DNA of 64,000 nt, from assembly GCA_937928165.1 (NCBI GenBank), contig CALFVT010000002.1:1-64000 (forward strand). Direction: 5' to 3'. How positions within the stretch are numbered: position 1 is the first letter of the stretch; each line of letters starts with the position of its first letter. Below, one piece after another: positions 16,351-25,207 of this stretch. The translations under genes and the position numbers were made by a program. Origin of the DNA: an uncultured Caulobacterales bacterium. Lineage in GTDB: Bacteria; Pseudomonadota; Alphaproteobacteria; Caulobacterales; Maricaulaceae. The notes under the pieces are model-generated. The model was not told where the DNA came from, did not search any database, and was given only the letters and a program-made list of their open reading frames with translations.

Positions 16351-18762
16351 TTATTCTGGCAGAAAGATCTCACGCTTGCCGCCGCTTGCCGCCGCGCCAA
16401 TCATGCCTTGCTCCTCCATGCGGTCAATTAAATCTGCCGCGCGGTTATAGCCAATAGATAGTTTTCGCTGAATATAGCTTGTACTGGCTTTGCGGTCGCG
16501 AGCAACAATGGCAACGGCTTGGTCAAATAATTCATTCCCGCCCCCACTCGTCCCTGTCTCATCCGCCGCGCCCATATCCTCATCAGGGTCTTCGGTGATT
16601 TCATGCATATAATCCGGCGTGCCTTGAGCTTTGACAAATGCGGCAACTCGCTCGACTTCACCATCGCTAACAAAGGGGCCGTGATAACGGCGCGGGCGGC
16701 CTGTGCCCATAAATAACATGTCGCCATTACCCAAAAGCTGCTCTGCGCCCTGCTCACCTAATATTGTGCGGCTATCAATTTTAGAGCCGACGCGGAAGGA
16801 AACCCGCGTTGGGAAATTGGCTTTAATCGTACCAGTAATCACATCCACGGATGGGCGCTGGGTCGCCATAATCATATGTATGCCTGCGGCCCGCGCCATT
16901 TGCGCAAGGCGCTGCACGGCCCCTTCAATATCTTTCCCGGCCACCATCATAAGGTCGGCCATTTCATCAATAATCACGACAATATAAGGCATGGGCTCAT
17001 AATGAAGCTCTTCCGTTTCATAGAGCGGATCACCACTTTCTTTATCATAGCCTGTCATAACCGTGCGGGTCAGAGTTTCCCCGCGGGCTTTATATTCAGC
17101 GACTTTTTCATTATAGCCCGCCATATTCCGCACACCCATTTTCGACATTTTACGGTAACGGTCTTCCATCTCCCGAACTGTCCACTTCAGGGCCACCACC
17201 GCTTTTTTCGGCTCTGTGACAACCGGGGCAAGCAAATGCGGCGCGCCGTCATAAACAGAAAGCTCGAGCATTTTGGGATCAATCATAATAAACTTACACT
17301 GCTCCGGCGTGAGCTTATACATCAGGCTTAAGATCATAGCATTAACGGCCACGGACTTACCGGAGCCAGTCGTCCCTGCGACGAGTAAATGCGGCATTTT
17401 CGCAAGGTCAGCAACAAAAGGATGTCCGCCAATATCTTCGCCCATAATCAGCGGCAGGCTTTCCGGCGCATTCACAAAAGTCTCGCTCGCGAGCATATTT
17501 CGCAGCCACACAGTTTCGCGGCGGCGGTTTGGCATTTCAACGCCCATTGCATTACGGCCCGGCACCACCGCAATGCGCGCGCTTTCTGCGCTCATATTGC
17601 GGGCGATATCATCGGATAGATTAATGACCCGCTGACTTTTAACGCCGGGAGCCGGTTCAAATTCAAAAAGCGTGACAACGGGGCCGGGACGTACATCCCC
17701 CATTTGACCTTTAATGCCGTAATCTTCAAGTACCCGGTGAAGCTGTTCCGATTGGCGCTGCAACATGCCGGGATCAGCGGTTGCCATGCGCGGCGGCGGC
17801 GTTTTTAGCAGGTCAAGCCCTGGTAAGACAAAGCCTGATCCTTCCGGGAAGTGAAACTCAGCTTTCTTCGCAGGCCGCTTTTGCGGCTTTTTCGCCGTCA
17901 CTGGCGGCGCGGCGGGTGCGAGTTGCGGCGTATAATTAGGTGCGGGAGTAGGCGTTGGCGCAGGTATTGGCGCAGGTATTGGCGCAGGTATTGACGCAGG
18001 GGCATAGGCCGCTTGGCCCTCATCAAGGACGTAATGATTATGACCATCCCCCTTCGCAATCTCTTCCCCGTAAGAGCTATTAATCTTTCGGCCAAGCCAA
18101 TGGGAAAATTGGTCGAGGCGCACACGAAATGTCGCCCAGAGCAATCCGGCGGCATCAATAATCTCTACAAAATCATGGCCAACAATGCCGACATATCTTG
18201 CGAGGCAAAAGGCCGCCGCTAAGAAAAAGCAAAAAGTGACAATAAAGCCGCTGAGCGGGACATTCAGCGCATCTAATCCGCCGCGAAAATTAAGATAAAA
18301 AATATCCCCAATCCAGCCGCCAAGCCCCGTGCCCATAGGCCAATATTTTGGAATTGGAAACCCCGACAAAGTCACTGTGCCAAATAAAACAACGCCTGCA
18401 ATTAAAGCAATGCGCCCCCAGACTTGCCATTTATTGCGCGGCACAGGTTTTGCCATAAGCCGCCGCAATCCGGCTAGTGCAATCATTGCCGCTAGAACAT
18501 ATCCGCCAGCACCCATAATTTGCATGATAATATTCGCGCTGCCTGCCCCGAATTTACCAAGTAAATTTTTAACCGCCCCAAGCCCGGCTGTATCGCCTGT
18601 GTAATCATAGGGGCTAAAGCTTAAAAGAGCCGCAAATATAAGCAAGCTGACCGCGCAGATCACAAGGCCAGATATAGCCCGCCAAAAGGCTGCACCCGCC
18701 GTTATGGACGGGGGCGACATTAAATCATCCGCCATTGCGCTATCATAATCTGCTATTGCCAT
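16351..18762 (-). CDS. ftsK: FtsK/SpoIIIE DNA translocase
   Basis: An 803-residue cell-division protein. About four N-terminal transmembrane helices (to about residue 195) are followed by a Pro/Ala-rich linker with PAPI repeats, then the hexameric motor (Walker A AGTTGSGKS, Walker B VVIIDEMADLM). The C-terminal gamma winged-helix domain, which reads KOPS sites, contains ASTSYIQRKLSIGYNRAADLIDRMEEQG. It moves chromosome ends through the closing septum and activates dif recombination. The start at 18762 has TAGGAG 12 nt upstream; one nine codons earlier is possible. It is divergent from the ubiH-like gene. Confidence 0.93.
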   Translation of the reverse strand: MAIADYDSAMADDLMSPPSITAGAAFWRAISGLVICAVSLLIFAALLSFSPYDYTGDTAGLGAVKNLLGKFGAGSANIIMQIMGAGGYVLAAMIALAGLRRLMAKPVPRNKWQVWGRIALIAGVVLFGTVTLSGFPIPKYWPMGTGLGGWIGDIFYLNFRGGLDALNVPLSGFIVTFCFFLAAAFCLARYVGIVGHDFVEIIDAAGLLWATFRVRLDQFSHWLGRKINSSYGEEIAKGDGHNHYVLDEGQAAYAPASIPAPIPAPIPAPTPTPAPNYTPQLAPAAPPVTAKKPQKRPAKKAEFHFPEGSGFVLPGLDLLKTPPPRMATADPGMLQRQSEQLHRVLEDYGIKGQMGDVRPGPVVTLFEFEPAPGVKSQRVINLSDDIARNMSAESARIAVVPGRNAMGVEMPNRRRETVWLRNMLASETFVNAPESLPLIMGEDIGGHPFVADLAKMPHLLVAGTTGSGKSVAVNAMILSLMYKLTPEQCKFIMIDPKMLELSVYDGAPHLLAPVVTEPKKAVVALKWTVREMEDRYRKMSKMGVRNMAGYNEKVAEYKARGETLTRTVMTGYDKESGDPLYETEELHYEPMPYIVVIIDEMADLMMVAGKDIEGAVQRLAQMARAAGIHMIMATQRPSVDVITGTIKANFPTRVSFRVGSKIDSRTILGEQGAEQLLGNGDMLFMGTGRPRRYHGPFVSDGEVERVAAFVKAQGTPDYMHEITEDPDEDMGAADETGTSGGGNELFDQAVAIVARDRKASTSYIQRKLSIGYNRAADLIDRMEEQGMIGAAASGGKREIFLPE
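17957..17992. repeat. 12-bp tandem repeat inside ftsK linker
   Basis: Three perfect copies of GGCGCAGGTATT, followed by a degenerate fourth, encode the PAPI repeats of the FtsK linker. Copy number could vary without a frameshift. Confidence 0.85.
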
Positions 18763-18965
18763 GAAGAAAAATACTCCTACCTGCATCAATCAATTAACAG
18801 AGTGTAAAAGGGAGGCGTAAACAGCCCGTTAAGAGTCCCCAAGCAAAGTGATATTTATTTGGGGGTAAACCCCTGCACGTTTTGGTCGCAGGCAGACCAC
18901 CCCTGCGCGGTTTTTGCGCGGATTTGCAGTATAGATTTTTCGCCCATAACCCGCTATGCCCCCTC

Positions 18966-20198
18966 ATGGCCAAAAACATAACATCAAGCGATAACATATT
19001 ATATGATTATGACATTTTAATTGTCGGCGGCGGCATTACAGGCTTGTCTATGGCCCTTGCGGCGGCCCATCACGGGCTTCGGCCGGCCCTGATTGATAAA
19101 AATGATTTCAGTAGCCCCAGTCAAGATGGCCGCGCCTATGCGCTCTCGACAGCAAGCCTTAATCTATTTATCCATTTGGGCGTTGACGGCCTCACAGAGC
19201 TTGCAGAGCCCATGCGGGATATGCGCGTTGAAGAAGCCGAACGCGGGCAGCCCACCTCACCATTTAAGCTCGAATTTGGGGCGAGTCATGATGCGCCGCT
19301 AGCCTATATGCTAGAAGCCAAAGTCATTACGGCCGCCCTTCAGGGTAAAATTAAAACGTTGTCTTCTATTAAGATTATCGCCCCGGCCCAAGCTGCTAGC
19401 TTAAAACTCGCGCCGGGATTTGCCGAAGTGACATTGGATAACGGGCACGCCCTTCGCGCGCCTTTGGTAGTTGCTGCAGACGGCGGGACCTCTCGCTTGC
19501 GCCAATGGGCGGGAATTGGGGTGCGGCGCGAGGATTATAATCAGTCGGTTATTGTGTCTAATGTACAGCTTGAACGGCCCCACCACGGTATTTCGCGGCA
19601 AATATTTTACCACGGACAGCCTTTTGCCCTTCTGCCTATGACGGGCGGGCGGGCGCAAATTCCGTGGTTTGATACCCATGACGCGGTTCAGGCTGCCAAG
19701 GCGTTATCCAGTGACGATTATATCCGCGAGCTAGCTTTGCGCTTTCACGGTGATTACGGGGAAATCAAGCCGCTTTCCCCGCGCTATAGCTATCCCGTGG
19801 CCCTGCAAATTGCAGATATTTACGCCAAGCCGCGCTTTGTTTTAATCGGCGATGCGGCCCATCAAATTAGTCCGCTAATCGGGCAAGGGTTAAATCTTGG
19901 CCTGCGCGATGTGGCGAGCCTCGCGGCGGTGCTGCAAGGTGCCAAAGCCGCCGGACAAGACTTCGGCGGGCCGATCTTAAATGAATATGCCGCCTGGCGC
20001 GGGCTTGATAGCCGTATGCTCGGCATGACGACTGATATGCTGACCAAGCTTTACGGCATAAAGCGCGGGCCCATCGCCCATCTTCGCCGCCTTGGGGTGG
20101 GCGGGGTGAATAAGTCTGCATGGCTCAAGAAGCTTCTGGCCCTCGAAGCCTCGGGCACCATGGGGGATGTCCCGCCGCTCCTGCAAGCGCCCCATTAA
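18966..20198 (+). CDS. UbiH/COQ6-family FAD-dependent monooxygenase
   Basis: A 410-residue flavoprotein. The N-terminal dinucleotide motif [18 protein letters not shown] lies at about residues 17-34. The internal motif near residue 160 is [15 protein letters not shown], and the second FAD motif is [21 protein letters not shown]. This is the pattern of the UbiH/UbiF/VisC/COQ6 family, which hydroxylates the ubiquinone ring. Which ring position it uses cannot be read from the sequence. I start it at 18966, which puts the FAD motif at the expected place; an in-frame start at 18882 would add 28 unrelated residues. No strong ribosome-binding site is seen. Confidence 0.85.
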   Translation: MAKNITSSDNILYDYDILIVGGGITGLSMALAAAHHGLRPALIDKNDFSSPSQDGRAYALSTASLNLFIHLGVDGLTELAEPMRDMRVEEAERGQPTSPFKLEFGASHDAPLAYMLEAKVITAALQGKIKTLSSIKIIAPAQAASLKLAPGFAEVTLDNGHALRAPLVVAADGGTSRLRQWAGIGVRREDYNQSVIVSNVQLERPHHGISRQIFYHGQPFALLPMTGGRAQIPWFDTHDAVQAAKALSSDDYIRELALRFHGDYGEIKPLSPRYSYPVALQIADIYAKPRFVLIGDAAHQISPLIGQGLNLGLRDVASLAAVLQGAKAAGQDFGGPILNEYAAWRGLDSRMLGMTTDMLTKLYGIKRGPIAHLRRLGVGGVNKSAWLKKLLALEASGTMGDVPPLLQAPH

Positions 20199-20278
20199 AA
20201 AAGGTTCTGACAACACCCTCTCGCCAAAGAGCGAGGAATGGTGTAAGGGCCGCGCCAAAGGATCACCGCGAGATCACC

Positions 20279-21448
20279 ATGAGCACAACACTTTTAAATA
20301 ATCCAGCCCCCGCCTTTGATGCCCCCCGAGACGCAGGCGGGAAAATCATGCTCGTCGGGCTGGGGCGTGCGGCGGTAAGCCATCATCTTGAGACCTTTGG
20401 GGTAGAGCCAAAAAAGCTGCGTATGCGCACGAATCAAATCTGGAATTGGATTTACCATTGGGGGGTGCGTGATTTCTCTGAGATGAAAAATATCGCCAAG
20501 CCTTTGCGTGAAAAACTTGCGGCTCACTTCTCTCTCGCACGCCCCGAAATTATCGAGCGCCAAGTCAGTGTTGACGGCACGCGGAAATATCTCATCCGCA
20601 TGGGGCCGGGCATTGAAGTGGAAAGCGTATTTATTCCCGACGTATCAAAAACTGGTGCGCTTTGTGTGTCCTCCCAAGTGGGCTGTACATTGACCTGTAA
20701 ATTTTGCCATACGGGCACGCAGAAACTCGTGCGCAACCTCACCCCGCGCGAGATTGTTCTGCAAGTCGTTGCCGCGCTAGATGATCTGGGTGAATGGCCG
20801 AGCGGGAAGGAGAACCGCAAGCTGACTAATATTGTGTTTATGGGCATGGGCGAGCCGCTTTATAATACGGATTATGTCGGCGATGCGCTGGATACGATTT
20901 GTTCCGATGACGGGCTGATGATCGGGCGGCGGCGCATTACGGTTTCGACCTCGGGCGTCGTGCCAGAGATCGTGCCCCTCGGGGAGCGCACCTCGGCTAT
21001 GCTCGCGATTTCGCTCCACGCGGCCAATGATGAGCTGCGGGAGCAGATCATGCCAATTAACCGCAAATACCCCCTCGCCGCCCTCAAAGAGGCTTGCCTG
21101 AATTATCCGGGGCTATCCAATGCGCGGCGGATTACCTTTGAATATGTGATGCTCAAGGGGGTGAATGATAGTAATAAACACGCCAAGCAGCTTATTCGTT
21201 TCCTTGAAGGCATTCCCGCCAAAGTCAACCTCATCCCGTTTAACCCCTGGCCCGGCAGCCCCTATGAATGTTCCGATTGGGAGCGTATTGAAGACTTCGC
21301 CGATATCGTCAACCGCGCCGGCTATGCCGCCCCCATCCGAACCCCAAGAGGCCGCGACATCCTCGCCGCCTGCGGACAGCTAAAGTCCGAATCCGAAAAA
21401 ATGCGCGCGAGTGAACGGCGGAAGCTGGAGGGTGAGCGTGGGGGTTAG
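20279..21448 (+). CDS. rlmN: 23S rRNA (adenine-2503-C2)-methyltransferase RlmN
   Basis: A 389-residue radical-SAM enzyme. The Fe-S cysteines are in [12 protein letters not shown] (CxxxCxxC), and the methyl-carrying cysteine is in [12 protein letters not shown] near the C-terminus. It methylates C2 of A2503 in 23S rRNA and A37 of some tRNAs. The start at 20279 agrees with the usual length; an ORF from 20120 would overlap the preceding ubiH-like gene by 79 nt. The reverse-transcriptase island begins 93 nt downstream on the opposite strand. Confidence 0.94.
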   Translation: MSTTLLNNPAPAFDAPRDAGGKIMLVGLGRAAVSHHLETFGVEPKKLRMRTNQIWNWIYHWGVRDFSEMKNIAKPLREKLAAHFSLARPEIIERQVSVDGTRKYLIRMGPGIEVESVFIPDVSKTGALCVSSQVGCTLTCKFCHTGTQKLVRNLTPREIVLQVVAALDDLGEWPSGKENRKLTNIVFMGMGEPLYNTDYVGDALDTICSDDGLMIGRRRITVSTSGVVPEIVPLGERTSAMLAISLHAANDELREQIMPINRKYPLAALKEACLNYPGLSNARRITFEYVMLKGVNDSNKHAKQLIRFLEGIPAKVNLIPFNPWPGSPYECSDWERIEDFADIVNRAGYAAPIRTPRGRDILAACGQLKSESEKMRASERRKLEGERGG

Positions 21449-21541
21449 GCGAAGTGGCCAGTTTCGTTTTTAGAGAGCTTTGTTAAAAGGTTCATAAGCC
21501 TGTACTATGGGGGCAAAGCGTACCTTAAAAACTCACTAAAG

Positions 21542-23059
21542 TTATCCGCGCTTGCTAAATTGCAACCTAATTTGATGCTCTAAACTTTGTTGAATCAAGT
21601 TTTCAATTCCTCGGAGTTGCAGGAAAAGTTTTCCACTCTTCTTGCCAAATACTTTTTTTGCTCGTCTAATATAGCTCCAAAACGTCATAACTTTAAATGC
21701 AGCCCCTTCTTGTTCTAACGCCTCGCGAACAGAATCTTCAAAGTCTTCAACATTCATAAATTCTGTTTTGACAGCATTTATAGGGCTTTTTTCAAGGAGC
21801 CAACTCAGGTTTTTTTCTCTGTGTCCGCGCACATGAACATAAGCTGCATTGATACAAGCTTTTATCACTTTTCGCCGTAGATTAGATAATGTGCTATTTT
21901 TAATGAATGCATTTGAACCATCATATCTAAAACCAAGATAAGACAAGCCCTCATTTACTGAACATCGCTTTCGAAGTTTAGCATTCTCAACTACTACCAA
22001 GGAATAGCACCGCTGTTTGCCAGTTGGCTGTCCAGTGTAACAAACGATTTCTGTTTTCGAAGGTTTTATTTTTAGATGTTCTCCAGATTTTTTAATTATC
22101 CGAGAGATAGTTTTTTCGGCTCCACAAGCGGCACGACCATCACCTGGAAGAATTAGTAAGATATCGTCAGAATACCGGAAGTAATACCCGCCCCTTTTAT
22201 GAGCATAATTATTCATGTATATGTCAAAATCTAATAAGTACATATTAGCCAATAAATCAGAAATAGGGGTGCCTTGAGGGATGCCATAAGGTTTTTCTCG
22301 TTTTTTAACCAAACCAGAATCGACAATTTTCTTACGGAAATCATTAGGTGAACAAAGCTGTATCGGGATTTTTTTGGGATTAATTTTGTAACGAAGTTTT
22401 TTGGATACGGAATCATATTCAGAATACCCGAGTGCAACCAAAGCATCATCCATATGTACATACCTGTAATTTACTATCGATTTGAAAACTGCCTTATGGT
22501 CATTAGGCAATTTTTCAGTACCTAAAATTCGATTCCAAATGCGTTTCACATTTTTATCTTCTAGCGAACCAAAAAAGTCAGATATATCTACAGCAATAGC
22601 ACAACACTTACCCAGTCGATCTATGCAGTCGAAAGCGTCTTTAGCAAAATAAATATTATTCTTATTAGTGTTTTTCCCAACGGTTACAGGAATTTTTCTG
22701 TAAGCGAGAACGCAATTCTCTAAACCCTTTTCATGCAACTTTGCTTCGTAAAGGTTTGATAAAATCGTACGATAATATTTGTAGATATAAGCATCTTTTC
22801 GACAAGCATACCGTATTGGCCTAATTTTTGGTTCACGTTTTTTACCATTTTTGGGTGGCCGTCGCCATTTTTGTTCGAAATGTAAAAGAGGTCGAAAGGG
22901 ATGATGTGTGACATACTCAGGGTTACCTATAATGGTAGCGATGTCTTCTAAATCTAACTCCGAGTCAAAATGACGATACTTTTTAAGATCGGAAAGCTTA
23001 GGCTGCCAAATTAAATTGGCGGTGTTAGGGAAAGCAGAATCACTAGTGGTTTCGCTCAA
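21542..23059 (-). CDS. Defence-type reverse transcriptase (DRT/UG class, possibly DRT2-like)
   Basis: A 505-residue reverse transcriptase with all palm motifs: motif A AVDISDFF (D158), motif B IPQGTPISDLLAN (260-272), catalytic YSDD at 296-299, a motif D lysine (KIKPSKTEIV), and YLGF at 374-377. A helical C-terminal domain of about 120 residues replaces any maturase, so it is not a group II intron. I see no retron VTG motif. The N-terminal set IRYA-KDAYIY, VLAYRKIP, NIYFAKDAF resembles the UG2/DRT2 antiphage family from memory; treat that subclass as tentative. The start is TTG, with GGGGAAG 6 nt upstream, and no in-frame ATG fits. It is clearly AT-richer than rlmN on its left and is preceded by a likely ncRNA. 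Confidence 0.82.
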   Translation of the reverse strand: MSETTSDSAFPNTANLIWQPKLSDLKKYRHFDSELDLEDIATIIGNPEYVTHHPFRPLLHFEQKWRRPPKNGKKREPKIRPIRYACRKDAYIYKYYRTILSNLYEAKLHEKGLENCVLAYRKIPVTVGKNTNKNNIYFAKDAFDCIDRLGKCCAIAVDISDFFGSLEDKNVKRIWNRILGTEKLPNDHKAVFKSIVNYRYVHMDDALVALGYSEYDSVSKKLRYKINPKKIPIQLCSPNDFRKKIVDSGLVKKREKPYGIPQGTPISDLLANMYLLDFDIYMNNYAHKRGGYYFRYSDDILLILPGDGRAACGAEKTISRIIKKSGEHLKIKPSKTEIVCYTGQPTGKQRCYSLVVVENAKLRKRCSVNEGLSYLGFRYDGSNAFIKNSTLSNLRRKVIKACINAAYVHVRGHREKNLSWLLEKSPINAVKTEFMNVEDFEDSVREALEQEGAAFKVMTFWSYIRRAKKVFGKKSGKLFLQLRGIENLIQQSLEHQIRLQFSKRG

Positions 23060-23106
23060 GCTCTACTTCCCCATTCAACGACCGTGGATGTTAATCCAAA
23101 CCACAA

Positions 23107-23117
23107 GGTAAACGTTA
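23107..23117. repeat. Direct repeat GGTAAACGTTA, copy A
   Basis: An 11-bp direct repeat, here extended to GGTAAACGTTATGTG. The second copy starts exactly 269 nt further on, at 23376. Both lie inside the candidate RNA upstream of the reverse transcriptase. Confidence 0.7.
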
Positions 23118-23375
23118 TGTGCTATACTGTCATAATGCTAATACGCTTAAAGCGTTCATCATCAAGAAGTCATCAAATCATCAAGGAGCTTTCACTCATG
23201 ATAAATCTGAATTTGTCCATTGACAGATTTAACCATTGACTACTTCGGCATGCATAAAGCACCCTCATAGAAATCATATATGGTTAATGTAAATTAAGGT
23301 TTCAAGGGATGAGGTGCAGAAATATAAAATGCGTCAAAATAACTACATTTTCCCGAAATAAATATCCGTTATGTG

Positions 23376-23386
23376 GGTAAACGTTA
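23376..23386. repeat. Direct repeat GGTAAACGTTA, copy B
   Basis: Second copy of the 11-bp repeat. It is immediately preceded by CGTTATGTG (23367-23375), which in copy A follows and overlaps the repeat (23113-23121). The two ends therefore share the same words in permuted order. Confidence 0.7.
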
Positions 23387-23409
23387 CAAAACCCTAGCGC
23401 TTCTACCCC

Positions 23410-24624
23410 CTACTCCCGTGCATAATGCGCCGATAGGCCGCGGTAAAATTCCATCGCGAGGAGGCCGTGGGAGATGCCGTCTTTATTGACTTCGGAGGCG
23501 TCTTTGAAGGTTGAGAGTTTGACAATCACTGTCCCATGGTCGGGATTGACATAGATATGTTGGCCGTAGAATCCGGCGGCGGTGAAGTCATTTTGAAAAT
23601 CGGGCTCTGGCCGTTTCATCGGCACCCACCATTGATAGCCGTAACCAAGCTTGCCGCCTTCCAGCGGCGGCGGGGCGGAGCGGGCGGTGCTTTCACGCAC
23701 CCAGTCTTGGGAAATAATCTGTGTCCCGTTCCAGTCACCGCCCTGCAGGAAAAGCTGCCCGAGAAGCGCATAATCGCGGGCGCTCATGTTAAGCCCGCCG
23801 AGCACATATTCACTGCCCACGCTGTCGGTGATATAGTGAATGCCTTGGCTAAAGCCGAGATGGGTTCCCAAGACCCGCTCGAAATTCTCTGACGCGCTTT
23901 GGCCCGTCGCCCCTTTGAGCACCATGCCGAGCGCGTGGGTATCAATGGAGACATAGCGCATAAACTCGCCCGGCTCGAAATCCCGCGCTTTATAGCGGGT
24001 GGTAAATTCATCCAGCGAGCCGCTGACCGCCAGAAGATAGGTCATCTTGCTCACGTCGCTATTGCTATCGAAATAATCTTCATTAAAGCGCACACCGCTC
24101 GACATGTTTAAAACATCCCGAATAGATGTACCTTCATAGGCCGTGCCTTTAAGGGCGGGGGCATAGCGCTCCATTGGATCGCTCACGCTTTGGATGTCGC
24201 CCCGATCAATCGCTGCGCCGATGAGGGCCGAGAGAAAGCTTTTGGCGACCGACCATGAAATACGGTGGTCTTCGGGCTTGGCCCCTTGGTAATAATCCTC
24301 AAAACGAACAATACCGTCTTTAATAACTAAGAGGGCCACAGCATCAGTGCCCGTCATATAATCAGCTACGGCAACGTCTTGCCCTAGAATATCGACTTTT
24401 TCAGGTAGCGGCGTTATGTTCTTTTGCCATATATGCAGCGGGGCGGTGACGGCTAGATCGCGGCGGTGAAAGGCCTCTCCGGCATGGGCGAAATTATTCA
24501 CCACGCGGTCAGGGGCGAGAAAGTCTTTGACCATCATAAGCCGCTGTAGATTGTTCCAATTCGCCGCTAGCAGCCCGCCGCCAATCAGCGCCGCCGCGCC
24601 AAGGCCGATCCATATTTTTCGCAT
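23410..24624 (-). CDS. Serine hydrolase of the class C beta-lactamase fold
   Basis: A 404-residue protein with an N-terminal hydrophobic segment (WIGLGAAALIGGGLLAAN) that is a signal or anchor. The catalytic SxxK motif is SWSVAKSFLSALIGAA near residue 130. The second motif YVSIDTHALG and the KLGYGYQWW region fit the beta-lactamase/6-aminohexanoate-dimer hydrolase family. The substrate is unknown, and such enzymes act as esterases, peptidases or amidases. The start at 24624 is preferred to 24630 because a GGG lies 6 nt upstream. A perfect palindrome stands just before it. It follows the reverse-transcriptase island on the same strand. Confidence 0.85.
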   Translation of the reverse strand: MRKIWIGLGAAALIGGGLLAANWNNLQRLMMVKDFLAPDRVVNNFAHAGEAFHRRDLAVTAPLHIWQKNITPLPEKVDILGQDVAVADYMTGTDAVALLVIKDGIVRFEDYYQGAKPEDHRISWSVAKSFLSALIGAAIDRGDIQSVSDPMERYAPALKGTAYEGTSIRDVLNMSSGVRFNEDYFDSNSDVSKMTYLLAVSGSLDEFTTRYKARDFEPGEFMRYVSIDTHALGMVLKGATGQSASENFERVLGTHLGFSQGIHYITDSVGSEYVLGGLNMSARDYALLGQLFLQGGDWNGTQIISQDWVRESTARSAPPPLEGGKLGYGYQWWVPMKRPEPDFQNDFTAAGFYGQHIYVNPDHGTVIVKLSTFKDASEVNKDGISHGLLAMEFYRGLSAHYARE

Positions 24625-24638
24625 AATCATCCCGTTTT

Positions 24639-24652
24639 TAGTCTATAGACTA
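24639..24652. promoter_or_regulatory. 14-bp perfect palindrome, candidate operator
   Basis: TAGTCTATAGACTA is its own reverse complement. It lies 15 nt upstream of the serine hydrolase start and faces the divergent DUF350 gene. The TAGAC/GTCTA arms look like a TetR-family operator. No regulator gene is adjacent. Confidence 0.45.
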
Positions 24653-24793
24653 GCGCAGCCAGCCCAATTCAGCAAGCAAGGGCTATAAAAAGACCGCATT
24701 CATTTTTATATAATGCGTAGTAATCACAGCTTGATTTTAACGCCTATCTGGCACAGGTAAGAGCGTGTAAGTTATAACGAAAGAGCGGTAAAT

Positions 24794-25207
24794 ATGGGCC
24801 CCATCATAGATAGTCTCGCCAGCGGGTTTCCATGGCTCATCTTTTATCTTATCGTTGTCACGGTCATATATATTACGGGGTTATTTATTTATGTGAAACT
24901 AACCCCGATTAAAGAATTAGAACTGATCGAAAACGGGAATATCGCGGCGGCGATCACATTTTCGGCGCTAATTATTGGCCTCGCCCTACCTCTTGCGGCT
25001 TGCCTGATTAACAAATTCAGCCTGAGGGATGTGGCCGCATGGGGAATATTAAGTCTGTTTCTACAGCTGTTTTTATTTCGTATGACCGATAGTTTCTTTA
25101 AGCCCATGTCAAAACGCATTGAAAACAATGAAATTGCGCCGGCCCTTGTTTTAGCCGCCTTTAAAATTGCTGGCTCAATCATGCTCGCTTTTGCCATTGC
25201 TGGGTAA
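24794..25207 (+). CDS. DUF350 membrane protein
   Basis: A 137-residue protein with four hydrophobic segments, in two similar halves. The first half has FIYVKLTPIKELELIENGNIAAAI, and the second has a matching NEIAPALVLAAFKIAGSI. This two-fold layout is typical of DUF350 (UPF0719), small inner-membrane proteins of unknown function. The start follows AAGAGCGG. Its stop overlaps the ATG of the protease gene (TAATG), so the two are translationally coupled. Confidence 0.8.
   Translation: MGPIIDSLASGFPWLIFYLIVVTVIYITGLFIYVKLTPIKELELIENGNIAAAITFSALIIGLALPLAACLINKFSLRDVAAWGILSLFLQLFLFRMTDSFFKPMSKRIENNEIAPALVLAAFKIAGSIMLAFAIAG

Larger units (their letters stand above)
23060..23400 (-). ncRNA. Candidate structured RNA upstream of the reverse transcriptase
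   Basis: About 340 nt of AT-rich sequence without a convincing gene, on the same strand as and directly before the reverse transcriptase. It has four perfect inverted repeats: 23085-23098 (TGGAT/ATCCA), 23143-23155 (ACGCT/AGCGT), 23202-23231 (TAAATCTG/CAGATTTA) and 23229-23287 (TTAACCAT/ATGGTTAA). Short direct repeats occur as well: GTCAATGG twice on the transcript strand and CATCAA three times on the plus strand. GGTAAACGTTA occurs near both ends. Position, size and structure fit the template RNA that DRT2- and DRT9-type systems carry. Boundaries and expression are inferred. Confidence 0.55.

Noticed and set aside
18794-18997. A 67-codon frame between ftsK and the ubiH-like gene
   Set aside because: It overlaps the start of the ubiH-like gene on the other strand, and its sequence is of low complexity with no ribosome-binding site.
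23229-23287. A CTTCGG tetraloop in the candidate RNA
   Set aside because: It is on the plus strand, while the reverse transcriptase and its likely RNA are on the minus strand.
23107-23386. Direct repeats as attachment sites of an integrated island
   Set aside because: They do not enclose the reverse-transcriptase gene, and no integrase is present.
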